Made by a program: the position numbers and the translations under genes | NCBI GenBank assembly: GCA_001873065.1 | Contig: MNYM01000031.1 | Span: 1 to 56,262, forward strand | DNA length: 56,262 nt | Source: Flavobacteriaceae bacterium CG2_30_31_66 | GTDB taxonomy: Bacteria > Bacteroidota > Bacteroidia > Flavobacteriales > Flavobacteriaceae | Direction of reading: 5' to 3' | Notes under the pieces: generated by a model | Databases searched by the model: none | What the model was told of the DNA's origin: nothing | What the model saw: only the letters and a program-made list of their open reading frames with translations | Shown: positions 34,224 to 44,175 of the stretch, piece by piece | How positions within the stretch are numbered: position 1 is the first letter of the stretch | Layout: every line of letters begins with the position of its first letter

Positions 34224-35063
34224 TTAATTTTCTCTTCTATTTCTATTGTTTTTTTCTCTCTTAGAATTTTCGTTAATATTTTCTCTTTTTGAATCAGATT
34301 TTCTATAATTGTTATCAGAATTTCTTGAATGTGATTCGTGTTTTTTATTTTCTTTAACGTCCCATCTTATTGAATTTTCATTAATATCCTCTCTTTTAGA
34401 ATCTGATTTTCGATACCTGTTTTCAGAATTATTAGAATTTGATTGGTCTCTATTATTCGCAGAAGCTGGTTTTCTTCTTTTTAAAATCGAGTCATCTTTA
34501 CGGATTCTTGAATTTGGATTTGCTTTGTAATAATAAAAATCACGATCTTCTCTGAATCTTGTATAGTTTCTATTAAAATCTCCATGATTAAAAAATGCAT
34601 CGTTATAATTGTAAATTCTTCCAAAGTTTACTGAAAAACGAACGCCATTATCAACATAATAATCTTGCACATTTCCTCTATAAATTGGAGCTCCCCATCT
34701 ATCATAACTAATTCTCAAATCTCCAACTCTCGTTAATCTTCCACTGTGATATTGCATGAAAATATTGCCAATTCTAGTCACATTTCCAAAGTGATCATAG
34801 TTGATAAAAACATTTCCAACGCTTCTAATCATTCCATTATAATCTCTTTTGATTCTGACACCTCTAACATAACTATTTGACGTATCAAAATCGAATTCGC
34901 CATTTGTGAAAACAAAAAATTCAATGCCTCTTTCATAAAAATTTATGACATCATTGTAATAAAAATTATTATTGAATGAATTTGTGTTTAAATCTTCATT
35001 TTTTGCAGATACAGTAGAAATTATAGCCATAATTCCTACTAAAATGAGTACACTTTTTTTCAT
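34224..35063 (-). CDS. Secreted protein of unknown function with C-terminal charged repeats
   Basis: 279 residues from the ATG at 35063 (MKKSVLILVGIMAIISTVSA is a clean signal peptide); the open frame continues 84 bases upstream but without plausible protein. The middle (about 50-180) is a series of short beta-repeats of pattern xGNVFINYDxxGNVTRIGNI, like a YD/MORN-type beta ribbon. The C-terminal 90 residues are highly charged and contain two near-identical copies of YRKSDSKRExINENS, mirrored by DNA repeats. Cationic tail (many Arg, Asn, Lys) suggests surface or nucleic acid/polymer contact. Family not recognised. No neighbour on the same operon. Confidence 0.75.
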   Translation of the reverse strand: MKKSVLILVGIMAIISTVSAKNEDLNTNSFNNNFYYNDVINFYERGIEFFVFTNGEFDFDTSNSYVRGVRIKRDYNGMIRSVGNVFINYDHFGNVTRIGNIFMQYHSGRLTRVGDLRISYDRWGAPIYRGNVQDYYVDNGVRFSVNFGRIYNYNDAFFNHGDFNRNYTRFREDRDFYYYKANPNSRIRKDDSILKRRKPASANNRDQSNSNNSENRYRKSDSKREDINENSIRWDVKENKKHESHSRNSDNNYRKSDSKRENINENSKREKNNRNRREN

Positions 35064-35403
35064 AATTTTTGATTTATTTGGTTTTTGCTTACTCTTTATG
35101 CTTTTCAGCTTCCGCATTTTCAAAGCAATTTCCAAATAGTGTGCCAAAAATTAAAATCAAAATTTCAATAAATTTAAAAGTATTTTAATCTGTTGAAAAT
35201 TAGTAGATTGCATTTTTAATCGATTCATTAATTTTTATAGAAAAAAATTAAAAAAAATTAATCTTAAAAATTGATAATAACATCTTCAATAAAAAATTTG
35301 TAAACAAATTTAACTTATCCTCGTCAAAGAAATATCAATGAATGATTTGAAATAGTGGAGTTTGTTTAAATTAAAAAATTAAATAATACATTTTTCCCAG
35401 TTT
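35064..35403. other. AT-rich intergenic region
   Basis: 340 bases without a supported gene. It holds the upstream region of the secreted repeat protein and an 18-base palindrome AAATTTGT-AA-ACAAATTT at 35294-35311, which could be a binding site or simple AT symmetry. No terminator or RNA structure of note. Confidence 0.5.
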
Positions 35404-35649
35404 TTATTTTTCGCCAAAAAGTGCTTTTTTCAATACAGAAAAAGCTTTGAAAGCATAATAAATTGAAAAAATTATTCCAGAAATTCCGATAAAGACAAGA
35501 AGATAACCAACAAAAATAGTTGGAACTTCTGTAAACTTGCTAACACCCTTAAATCCCATGGTGATGATAATTGGCGAAGCAATTAACAACACAACCAATA
35601 TCCCTAAACGAATGATTCCTTTTCTTAATAAATTGATATCTGTACTCAT
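35404..35649 (-). CDS. DUF6095 family membrane protein
   Basis: 81 residues with two membrane spans (about 11-31, GIIRLGILVVLLIASPIIITM, and 45-70). It matches the small Flavobacteriia-specific DUF6095 family. Its start overlaps the murQ stop by 4 bases, so the two are translationally coupled. Function unknown; its place after murQ is consistent in the family as far as I recall. Confidence 0.8.
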   Translation of the reverse strand: MSTDINLLRKGIIRLGILVVLLIASPIIITMGFKGVSKFTEVPTIFVGYLLVFIGISGIIFSIYYAFKAFSVLKKALFGEK

Positions 35650-36458
35650 TTTTTAAAATTTAAGAGGACGTTTCTTACATTCCCATATTTTTGAAGCAAT
35701 TCACTTGCTGTTTTTTGGTCTATATTTAATTCAGTAATTAACATTTTTTCACCTCTTTCAACCAATTTATGATTAGAAAGTTGCATATCAACCATTTTAT
35801 TTCCTTTCACTTTTCCTAGTTGAATCATTGTTGCTGTCGAAATGATATTTAGCACCATTTTTTGAGCTGTTCCCGCTTTCATTCTTGAGCTTCCTGTTAC
35901 AAATTCGGGACCTACCATCACTTCAATCGGAAATTGTGAAACTTCGGCCAACGGACTTTTTTTATTACAAGTGATACAACCTGTCAAAATATTGTTTTCA
36001 TGGCATTTTTTCAATGTTGAAACTACATAGGGTGTTGTTCCTGAGGCTGCTAAACCAATTACAATATCATTTTTTGAGATGGAAAATTTTTGCAAATCTT
36101 CCCAACCTTGAGTAGTAGAATCCTCAGCAAATTCAACTGCTTTTCTAATAGCAAAATCTCCGCCAGCAATCAATCCAACAACCAATTCATGAGGAACTCC
36201 AAACGTTGGAGGACATTCAGAAGCATCTAAAATTCCTAATCTCCCTGAAGTTCCTGCACCAATATAAAATAATCTTCCACCATTTTTCAATTTTTCAACA
36301 ACTTTCGCAGTTAAAGGTTCAATTTGTGGAAGCGATTTTTCAACGGCAAAAGCTACAGTTTTATCTTCATTATTGATGTTGGTCAACAACTCATTCAAGG
36401 TCATCTTTTCTAGATGATTGTAGTTGGAATCTTGCTCTGTGATTTTGATGAAAGTCAT
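35646..36458 (-). CDS. murQ: N-acetylmuramic acid 6-phosphate etherase
   Basis: 270 residues, SIS domain. Signature GAGTSGRLGILDASECPPTFG at about 68-88 (sugar phosphate loop) and VGLAASGTTPYVVSTLK. It removes lactate from MurNAc-6-P to give GlcNAc-6-P in peptidoglycan recycling. Active-site Glu (DASEC) is present. Slightly shorter than the about 300-residue E. coli enzyme, as in other Bacteroidetes. Downstream of the DUF4249 gene by 43 bases and overlapping DUF6095. Confidence 0.94.
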   Translation of the reverse strand: MTFIKITEQDSNYNHLEKMTLNELLTNINNEDKTVAFAVEKSLPQIEPLTAKVVEKLKNGGRLFYIGAGTSGRLGILDASECPPTFGVPHELVVGLIAGGDFAIRKAVEFAEDSTTQGWEDLQKFSISKNDIVIGLAASGTTPYVVSTLKKCHENNILTGCITCNKKSPLAEVSQFPIEVMVGPEFVTGSSRMKAGTAQKMVLNIISTATMIQLGKVKGNKMVDMQLSNHKLVERGEKMLITELNIDQKTASELLQKYGNVRNVLLNFKK

Positions 36459-36501
36459 TTCTTAAAAATACATTTTTTATGTTTTGAAAAGGAATGTTTT
36501 T

Positions 36502-37332
36502 TTAGTTCTTTTCAATCAAATTTATAGAAACTGAATCTGTTTCTGAAATATGAAAATATCCCAAGGGGAATTTAGATTCATCAGTAATATTGATCATATT
36601 TCCTAATAATGAAGAAGGAACAGTTTCAAAAGGGCCTCCTGCATTTTGCCCACTCTGACTGATTAAAATTCTATAATATGTAAAAAATTCTTTGGTAATA
36701 CCAGACATTTTTACATTGACTGTTGTTGGAAGTTTGATGTCATCTTCAGCATAAAAAAACGAAAAATTATAATCAGAACCGTTAAAAAAACGGTCTTCAA
36801 TGGCTAAAAATAAGTTATTTGAAAAATCATACAAATAATAATTATCTTCGGTTTTATCATCAGTAAAAGCAACTTTTAACTCTGTTTCTTTTCCAGAAAA
36901 TAGAGTTTTATCTCCTTGAGTTACACTTGTTAATGGCGAAGATTTTACCCTATTTGCAGTTCCCTTATAGGTGTTATTTTCGTGAATAATTGTCAATTCG
37001 TAAGTTATATTTTCAGCAGGAATAAAGGAAATTGTTGGTTTGTAATTGCCATCAGCATTTGTATCTGAAAAATTGATGATAGAATTGTCTGATAAATTGG
37101 TTAAAAAAACAGTCGCATTTGTAACTGCAGGAATTATTTCTTTAAAATAATCTGCTGATTTACTGAGTTTTACTACAGTATTTGCTCGAACAGGATTTTC
37201 ATCAAAATAGATTTCAAAAACCGCATCAATAATTAATTTTGGTTCGATTGAAGGTACTTCAATATCGACTACTTTTTCACAACTTGTAAAAATGAATAGC
37301 AACAAAATAGGCAATAAAAATATCTTTTTCAT
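36502..37332 (-). CDS. DUF4249 lipoprotein
   Basis: 276 residues from the ATG at 37332; the upstream frame overlaps the receptor gene and is rejected. Lipoprotein signal with lipobox IFTSC (Cys18). DUF4249 proteins are beta-sandwich lipoproteins (VDIEVPSIEPKLIIDAVFE at the start of the mature part) nearly always found next to TonB-dependent receptors in Bacteroidota. It follows the receptor stop by 4 bases. Likely a surface accessory of nutrient uptake; substrate unknown. Confidence 0.88.
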   Translation of the reverse strand: MKKIFLLPILLLFIFTSCEKVVDIEVPSIEPKLIIDAVFEIYFDENPVRANTVVKLSKSADYFKEIIPAVTNATVFLTNLSDNSIINFSDTNADGNYKPTISFIPAENITYELTIIHENNTYKGTANRVKSSPLTSVTQGDKTLFSGKETELKVAFTDDKTEDNYYLYDFSNNLFLAIEDRFFNGSDYNFSFFYAEDDIKLPTTVNVKMSGITKEFFTYYRILISQSGQNAGGPFETVPSSLLGNMINITDESKFPLGYFHISETDSVSINLIEKN

Positions 37333-37336
37333 CGAA

Positions 37337-39715
37337 TTAAAATTTAAAATTATAAGTAACTGAAGGGACCAATCCAAAAATAGACGTTTGAATCGCCTCA
37401 TTTCTAAAAGTTTCTCTATTTTCTCTGAAATTAATTGAAGCTGCGTTCATGCGTCCATATAAATTATACAATCCAAAAACCCATTCTGTTTGCCATTTTC
37501 GATTGTCATTTTTTCTAGGTGTCAAAGTTGCTGAAATATCCAATCTGTGATATGTTGGCAACCTATCAGCGTTTCTTCTATTGTCATCAAAAATAGGAAC
37601 ATTCAAACCTTGAATTTCATATTGTCCAACAGGATAATTGGTTGGTTGTCCAGTTTGAAAAAGAAAATTGGCGTTAAATTTCCATTTTTTAGTCAATTCA
37701 TAACTTCCATTGATAGAAATATCGTGGGTTTTATCAAATGGAGTATTGTACCATAAACCTTGATTAATTCCCGGTTCACTTGTATTTCTTCCTTTCGTTT
37801 GTTGTTCAGATTTTGAAAGTGTATAAGCAAACCAACCTTTAAAATCTCCTTCATTTTTCTTGAACAAAATTTCCAATCCGTAGGCTCTTGCTTGTCCATT
37901 TAAAATCACTGTTTCAATTTCGTTATTGGCAATCAAATTTGCACCATTAATGTAGTCAATTCTATTTAAAATATTTTTGTAAAACACCTCTGTTTCCAAA
38001 GAATAAACGCCATTTTTTATTGTTTTAAAATACCCAATTGCAAATTGATCTAACAGTTGAGGTTTGATATATTTTCCACTTGGAGCCCATACATCTAATG
38101 GAGTTGGAGAGGAAGTATTGGAAAGCAAGTGCAAATATTGCGCCATTCTGTTATAACTTGCTTTGACGGATTCGTTGTCGTTCAAAACATAAGACAAAGA
38201 AAATCTTGGTTCAAAATTATAAAAACTACTAATAATGTCACTTCTTTTAAAATTTTCAACACCTGTAGCCACAGCCGCTTCATATTTTTTAAATTGTTGG
38301 TTATAAATAACAGGTTGGTTGTTGGCATAAATATTTAATTCATCTTGCCCTAAACGTGAAAAATTGCTGAAACGAATGCCATATTGTAGGGTTAGTTTAT
38401 TATTAATTTCATGTTCAGCGTCAATATAAGTTGCAAATTCGTTGGCATATTTATCAATTAATTTGTCAGCAACAATTCCTGAATCTTCTCTATTAGGAAC
38501 GATTTCTCCGGGATTGAATTTGATATAAATATTATTGATTCCATAACTCAATTTGAATTTTTCATTGATGTAATGTTTGAAGTCGTATTTTAAATTGAAA
38601 TTTGTAATGCCTGAATTCCACTCAAAACCTACAAAATCTAAAATCAATCCATAAAAATAATCAGAATAAATCAAAGATAAATTTGAGAAAATTTTGTCAG
38701 AAAACAAGTGATTCCAACGTAAATTCACCACATTATTTCCATACTTATTGACGAAATTATCACTAATTCCAAAAATATCTTTTCCAAAATACGTGGATAA
38801 AAATAAATTATTTTGGTCGTTAAAACGATAATTGATTTTACTATTTACATCATAAAAATAGGCTTTGTTATCATTATCAAATAAAGGTAAAAAGAGATGT
38901 GCATAAGAAGCTCTACCACCAATTAAGAACGAACTTTTTTCTTTTTCAATAGGTCCTTCTGCTAATAATCTGCTAGAAACCAATCCAATACCGCCAGTTA
39001 AATTGAAATCTTTGCTGTTTCCTTCTTTTTGATAAATGTCTAAAACTGACGACAATCTTCCTCCAAATCGAGCAGGAATCCCTCCTTTGTACAATCTCAC
39101 ATCTTTGATTACATCAGGATTAAAAACCGAGAAAAACCCGAATAAATGCGAAGAATTAAAAACAATTGCTTCGTCTAAAAGAATCAAATTTTGGTCTACT
39201 GCACCACCTCTCACATTAAATCCTGAGGCGCCTTCTCCAGCACTTGTTACTCCAGGTAATAAAATCAAAGATTTAATAATATCAGCTTCACCCAAAACAA
39301 CAGGAATTTGTTTTATAGTAGCAGCTGTAAGTTTATTAACGCTCATTTGTGGTGTTTTTACATTGATTTTTTCAATATCTGCCTCAATAATAATTTCATC
39401 TAAACTTTCAGAAATTTCTTTTAATTTGAAATCTTTTGTTGTTTTTACTGATAAAATAATTGTTTCTGAAATAGTTGTAAAACCTAATGAGCTAACTTGA
39501 ATTTTATAATTTCCCTTTGGGATTGTGATAGAATAAAAACCATATTCGTTGGTGGATGTTCCAGCATTTATTTCAGGAAAAAAAATAGAGACTCCAATTA
39601 ATGTTTCGTTATTTGAATTGTCATAAACAGTTCCACTTAAAGTGATTTTTTCTTGACTAAAAGCAACAAAAGGGATTAGAAAAAGAAGTAGAATTATCTT
39701 TTTAGGTTGTAGCAT
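37337..39715 (-). CDS. TonB-dependent outer-membrane receptor (carboxypeptidase-like N-domain)
   Basis: About 792 residues with the start placed at MLQPKKIILLLFLIPFVAFSQ, a clear signal peptide. A carboxypeptidase-regulatory-like domain comes first (TLSGTVYDNSNNETLIGVSIFFPE ... in short segments), then a plug domain (PVVLGEADIIKSLILLPGV, GFNVRGGAVDQNLILLDEA) and a long beta-barrel ending in aromatic FGLVPSVTYNFKF. Paired with a DUF4249 lipoprotein and murQ, so uptake of a cell-wall sugar or another ligand is possible but not shown. The frame extends 102 bases upstream of the chosen start without signal peptide character. Confidence 0.9.
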   Translation of the reverse strand: MLQPKKIILLLFLIPFVAFSQEKITLSGTVYDNSNNETLIGVSIFFPEINAGTSTNEYGFYSITIPKGNYKIQVSSLGFTTISETIILSVKTTKDFKLKEISESLDEIIIEADIEKINVKTPQMSVNKLTAATIKQIPVVLGEADIIKSLILLPGVTSAGEGASGFNVRGGAVDQNLILLDEAIVFNSSHLFGFFSVFNPDVIKDVRLYKGGIPARFGGRLSSVLDIYQKEGNSKDFNLTGGIGLVSSRLLAEGPIEKEKSSFLIGGRASYAHLFLPLFDNDNKAYFYDVNSKINYRFNDQNNLFLSTYFGKDIFGISDNFVNKYGNNVVNLRWNHLFSDKIFSNLSLIYSDYFYGLILDFVGFEWNSGITNFNLKYDFKHYINEKFKLSYGINNIYIKFNPGEIVPNREDSGIVADKLIDKYANEFATYIDAEHEINNKLTLQYGIRFSNFSRLGQDELNIYANNQPVIYNQQFKKYEAAVATGVENFKRSDIISSFYNFEPRFSLSYVLNDNESVKASYNRMAQYLHLLSNTSSPTPLDVWAPSGKYIKPQLLDQFAIGYFKTIKNGVYSLETEVFYKNILNRIDYINGANLIANNEIETVILNGQARAYGLEILFKKNEGDFKGWFAYTLSKSEQQTKGRNTSEPGINQGLWYNTPFDKTHDISINGSYELTKKWKFNANFLFQTGQPTNYPVGQYEIQGLNVPIFDDNRRNADRLPTYHRLDISATLTPRKNDNRKWQTEWVFGLYNLYGRMNAASINFRENRETFRNEAIQTSIFGLVPSVTYNFKF

Positions 39716-39898
39716 TTTTTGTTTATTAAATTTTATAAATAGTGGAACAAAATTAAAGTTTAATATTGATAAGGATACGTTAAAAATATCATTTTGTTTA
39801 AGAAATTTAATTCTCATCGAAATTTCATTTTGTGAAGTAAAAAAAAGAACGATAACTTACATTGAATATTTTGCAGATATTTATTTTTTTTATCCAAA

Positions 39899-39922
39899 AA
39901 AAGCCCCTTTAACGGGGCTTTT
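39899..39922 (-). terminator. Rho-independent terminator of icd
   Basis: AAAAGCCCC-tttaac-GGGGCTTTT followed by T run on the minus strand, 24 bases past the icd stop. Confidence 0.9.
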
Positions 39923-39945
39923 GAATCAATTTTTTCAAAAAGAAA

Positions 39946-42183
<2,238 letters not shown>

Positions 42184-42227
42184 TTAGATCTTTGAATGAT
42201 TGAAATTTGCTTAAAAAGATAGCGTTG

Positions 42228-42235
42228 CAAAATTA
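42228..42235 (-). promoter_or_regulatory. icd: -7 box of icd
   Basis: Minus strand TAATTTTG, full TAnnTTTG match, about 70 bases upstream of the start. TTTG at 42264-42261 is a possible -33 with a long 25-base spacer. Confidence 0.45.
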
Positions 42236-42335
42236 ACAATTTGATTGAGATTATGAATATCAAATGGCTTTTTATTTCAAGAAATCAGACTTAAAATTTA
42301 GAAAAAAATTAATCAAATATAAGATTAAAAAAAAT

Positions 42336-42371
42336 AGAAGCCATATCATTACATGTAATGATATGGCTTCT
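42336..42371 (-). terminator. 36-nt perfect palindrome with T run (terminator)
   Basis: Arms AGAAGCCATATCATTACA and its exact complement meet at the centre. On the minus strand it is followed by ATTTTTTTT, so it should terminate a minus-strand transcript coming from 42372 upward. No gene lies there, which points to a small RNA or read-through from rplS. Confidence 0.75.
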
Positions 42372-42425
42372 TGAAATAGTCTTTTACACTGCGCTGAAGT
42401 GCTACTTTGCAAATAAGACGTTCAT
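42372..42425 (-). ncRNA. Candidate small RNA 3' part, minus strand
   Basis: Just before the 36-base terminator, the minus strand has GC-containing, pairable sequence: GTCTT (42383-42379 complement) with AAGAC (42415-42419), and an inner CACT/AGTG hairpin (42387-42390 with 42398-42401). This stands out in a very AT-rich gap. The 5' end and promoter are not located; TATCTTTG at 42650-42643 on the minus strand is one option. The alternative is a decayed gene end. Confidence 0.35.
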
Positions 42426-42845
42426 CTTATATTTTTTTTTTAAGAGAAATTGTAGTTTTATTATTTCTGATTTGAAACAACTTTCATTCTATAATTTTTT
42501 TTACATTACAAAATTTATTGATGTTTCTATTGTTTTTCGGATTTTTTTGATGTTGCTCGATAATGATAAATACACTTTAAATTGAAAATTTCTTTTTATC
42601 AAAGACTTAAAGAATTTTTATTACAATAAAAATTTACAACATCAAAGATAAATTCCTAAAACAACTATATAAAGAACGTTTCTTTATGATTTAAATATTT
42701 TTCTAATCTCAATGTATAATCAATAAAAATAAAATAATATTAATAGATTTTAACACAAATTTTAAATTGATTTATGAATTTCCAAATATTTTAAATAATT
42801 AAAAATCAACATGCTATCATTAATACTTATCAACAATTGTTAAAA
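42372..42845. other. Long AT-rich gene-poor gap
   Basis: About 470 bases between the palindromic terminator and the rplS terminator. A 75-residue frame at 42358-42585 starts inside the palindrome and has no family resemblance, so I do not call it. Otherwise only poly-A/T and one candidate minus-strand -7 box (42643-42650) are seen. Confidence 0.5.
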
Positions 42846-42847
42846 AA

Positions 42848-42872
42848 AAGCATTGTAAAATTTACAATGCTT
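42848..42872 (-). terminator. Rho-independent terminator of rplS
   Basis: AAGCATTGTAAA pairs perfectly with TTTACAATGCTT; on the minus strand a run of T follows. Confidence 0.92.
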
Positions 42873-42896
42873 GTTAAAAGTGTATTGGAAGTGATA

Positions 42897-43247
42897 TTAT
42901 CTTCTTTTTTCTGTAATTCTTGCTTTTTTACCAGTAAGATCTCTGAAGTAAAAAATACGGGCTCTACGTACTTTACCTTTTTTATTTACTTCGATTTTTT
43001 GAATAGAGGGTAAATTTAATGGAAAAATTCTTTCAACACCTACAGTTCCCGACATTTTTCTGATTGTAAAAGTTTCAGAAGCTCCTGTTCCTCTTTTTTG
43101 AATAACAACACCTCTAAAAAACTGAGTACGTGTTTTTGCGCCTTCTTTAATTTCGTAATACACTGTGATAGTGTCTCCTGCAGAAAATTCTGCAAAGTCT
43201 TTTTTAGTTATAAATTCGTCTTGAACAAATTTTATTAAAGATTCCAT
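42897..43247 (-). CDS. rplS: 50S ribosomal protein L19
   Basis: 116 residues, the normal length for bL19. Family motifs: FSAGDTITVYYEIKEGAKTRTQ, FRGVVIQKRGTGASETFTIRK, GVERIFPLNLPSIQKIEV and GKVRRARIFYFRDLTGK. It sits at the 30S-50S interface. Single gene with its own promoter and terminator; here it is not linked to trmD, unlike in many bacteria. A leader of about 60 bases may carry regulatory structure. Confidence 0.98.
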   Translation of the reverse strand: MESLIKFVQDEFITKKDFAEFSAGDTITVYYEIKEGAKTRTQFFRGVVIQKRGTGASETFTIRKMSGTVGVERIFPLNLPSIQKIEVNKKGKVRRARIFYFRDLTGKKARITEKRR

Positions 43248-43321
43248 ATCTTAAATTTTATGATTTTCTAAAAAAACATTCACGATTTTCGTCAGAGGTT
43301 AATTTAGCGGTTGCAAATTTA
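43248..43321 (-). promoter_or_regulatory. rplS: rplS promoter and leader
   Basis: Minus strand TAAATTTG at 43321-43314 is a perfect -7 box. The 60-base leader contains the hairpin ACGA-AAA-TCGT and AT-rich flanks. Ribosomal leader structures have been proposed for flavobacterial L19, as I recall; whether this one matches needs a covariance search. Confidence 0.4.
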
Positions 43322-43472
43322 GATTTTTTTTTTGAATTATTAGTATCGCTGCTGTTAATTTTTGTAAATCAATTTTTCATCAAAGTAATTTTTTTTTTGA
43401 TTTTTTGAGGTTTTTAAAAGAATAATCACATTTACTTAATTTTAAAATTAAGTTTTAACAAAATAGTATAAA

Positions 43473-43480
43473 TATTTTTG
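43473..43480 (+). promoter_or_regulatory. -7 box of the PAP2-GT39 operon
   Basis: TATTTTTG, full TAnnTTTG match, 14 bases before the ATG at 43495. Confidence 0.45.
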
Positions 43481-43494
43481 CAAAAATTTAGATT

Positions 43495-44175
43495 ATGTTA
43501 GTCACTGTTTTTGCTAAAAATAAGAAAAAACAATCTTTAATTCAACTTTTTTTTCTGAAAATACAAGGTTTATCCAAAAAAATAAGAAAAGAAACATTCA
43601 TAATATTTCTGGTTTTTCTATTGATATCTGTTGTTTTTGTCTCTTTAATTAACAAACATCAATTACATTTAACTTTAAACAAATTACACTCACCACTTTT
43701 TGATCTTTTTTTTAAATATATAACTTATTTAGGAGATGGGGTCATGTTTGGTTTTGTGGCAATATTTTTTTTATTTTTCAAAAAAAAAGTAGCGTATGCA
43801 GTCATGGTAAGTGGGATTCTAACCCTCTTCTTAGTTCATTTATTAAAAAAAATTTTTTTTCTAGGGATTTTGAGACCTGCTGGTTTTTTTGGTGAAGAAA
43901 ATCTACACCTTATTGAGGGTGTCAAAATGGCTCATACAAATTCATTTCCCTCCGGACATGCTGCAACTGCTTTTGCGATTTTTACTATAGTTTGTTTTTA
44001 TTTTTCTAAAAGTAAATCACAATATATATGGATTACTTTAGCTATTCTTATAGGAATATCAAGGGTTTATTTATCACAACATTATTGGATAGATATTTTT
44101 GTTGGATCAATTTTAGGAATTTTTATTGGTTTTTTGAGTATGAGTTTTTTCTACAAATTTAAAAAGATTCATTAA
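43495..44175 (+). CDS. PAP2 superfamily phosphatase, membrane-bound
   Basis: 226 residues with about five to six membrane spans. The three PAP2 motifs are present: Lys118/119 with ILRPAG (Arg127-Pro128), SFPSGHAAT (Pro152-His155) and SRVYLSQHYWID (Arg190, His196, Asp200). Members remove phosphate from lipid phosphates such as undecaprenyl diphosphate, or lipid A. Stop and start of the next gene overlap (TAATG), so it is coupled to the GT39 glycosyltransferase; a joint role in lipid-linked sugar handling is likely. Confidence 0.9.
   Translation: MLVTVFAKNKKKQSLIQLFFLKIQGLSKKIRKETFIIFLVFLLISVVFVSLINKHQLHLTLNKLHSPLFDLFFKYITYLGDGVMFGFVAIFFLFFKKKVAYAVMVSGILTLFLVHLLKKIFFLGILRPAGFFGEENLHLIEGVKMAHTNSFPSGHAATAFAIFTIVCFYFSKSKSQYIWITLAILIGISRVYLSQHYWIDIFVGSILGIFIGFLSMSFFYKFKKIH

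Noticed and set aside
35294..35311. AAATTTGT-AA-ACAAATTT palindrome as a definite operator
   Set aside because: Symmetric AT runs are frequent in such AT-rich DNA and no regulator or promoter is close; only mentioned in the intergenic note.
42358..42585. 75-residue open frame in the icd-rplS gap
   Set aside because: Starts inside a perfect palindrome, is AT-driven hydrophobic sequence without family resemblance, and lacks promoter support.
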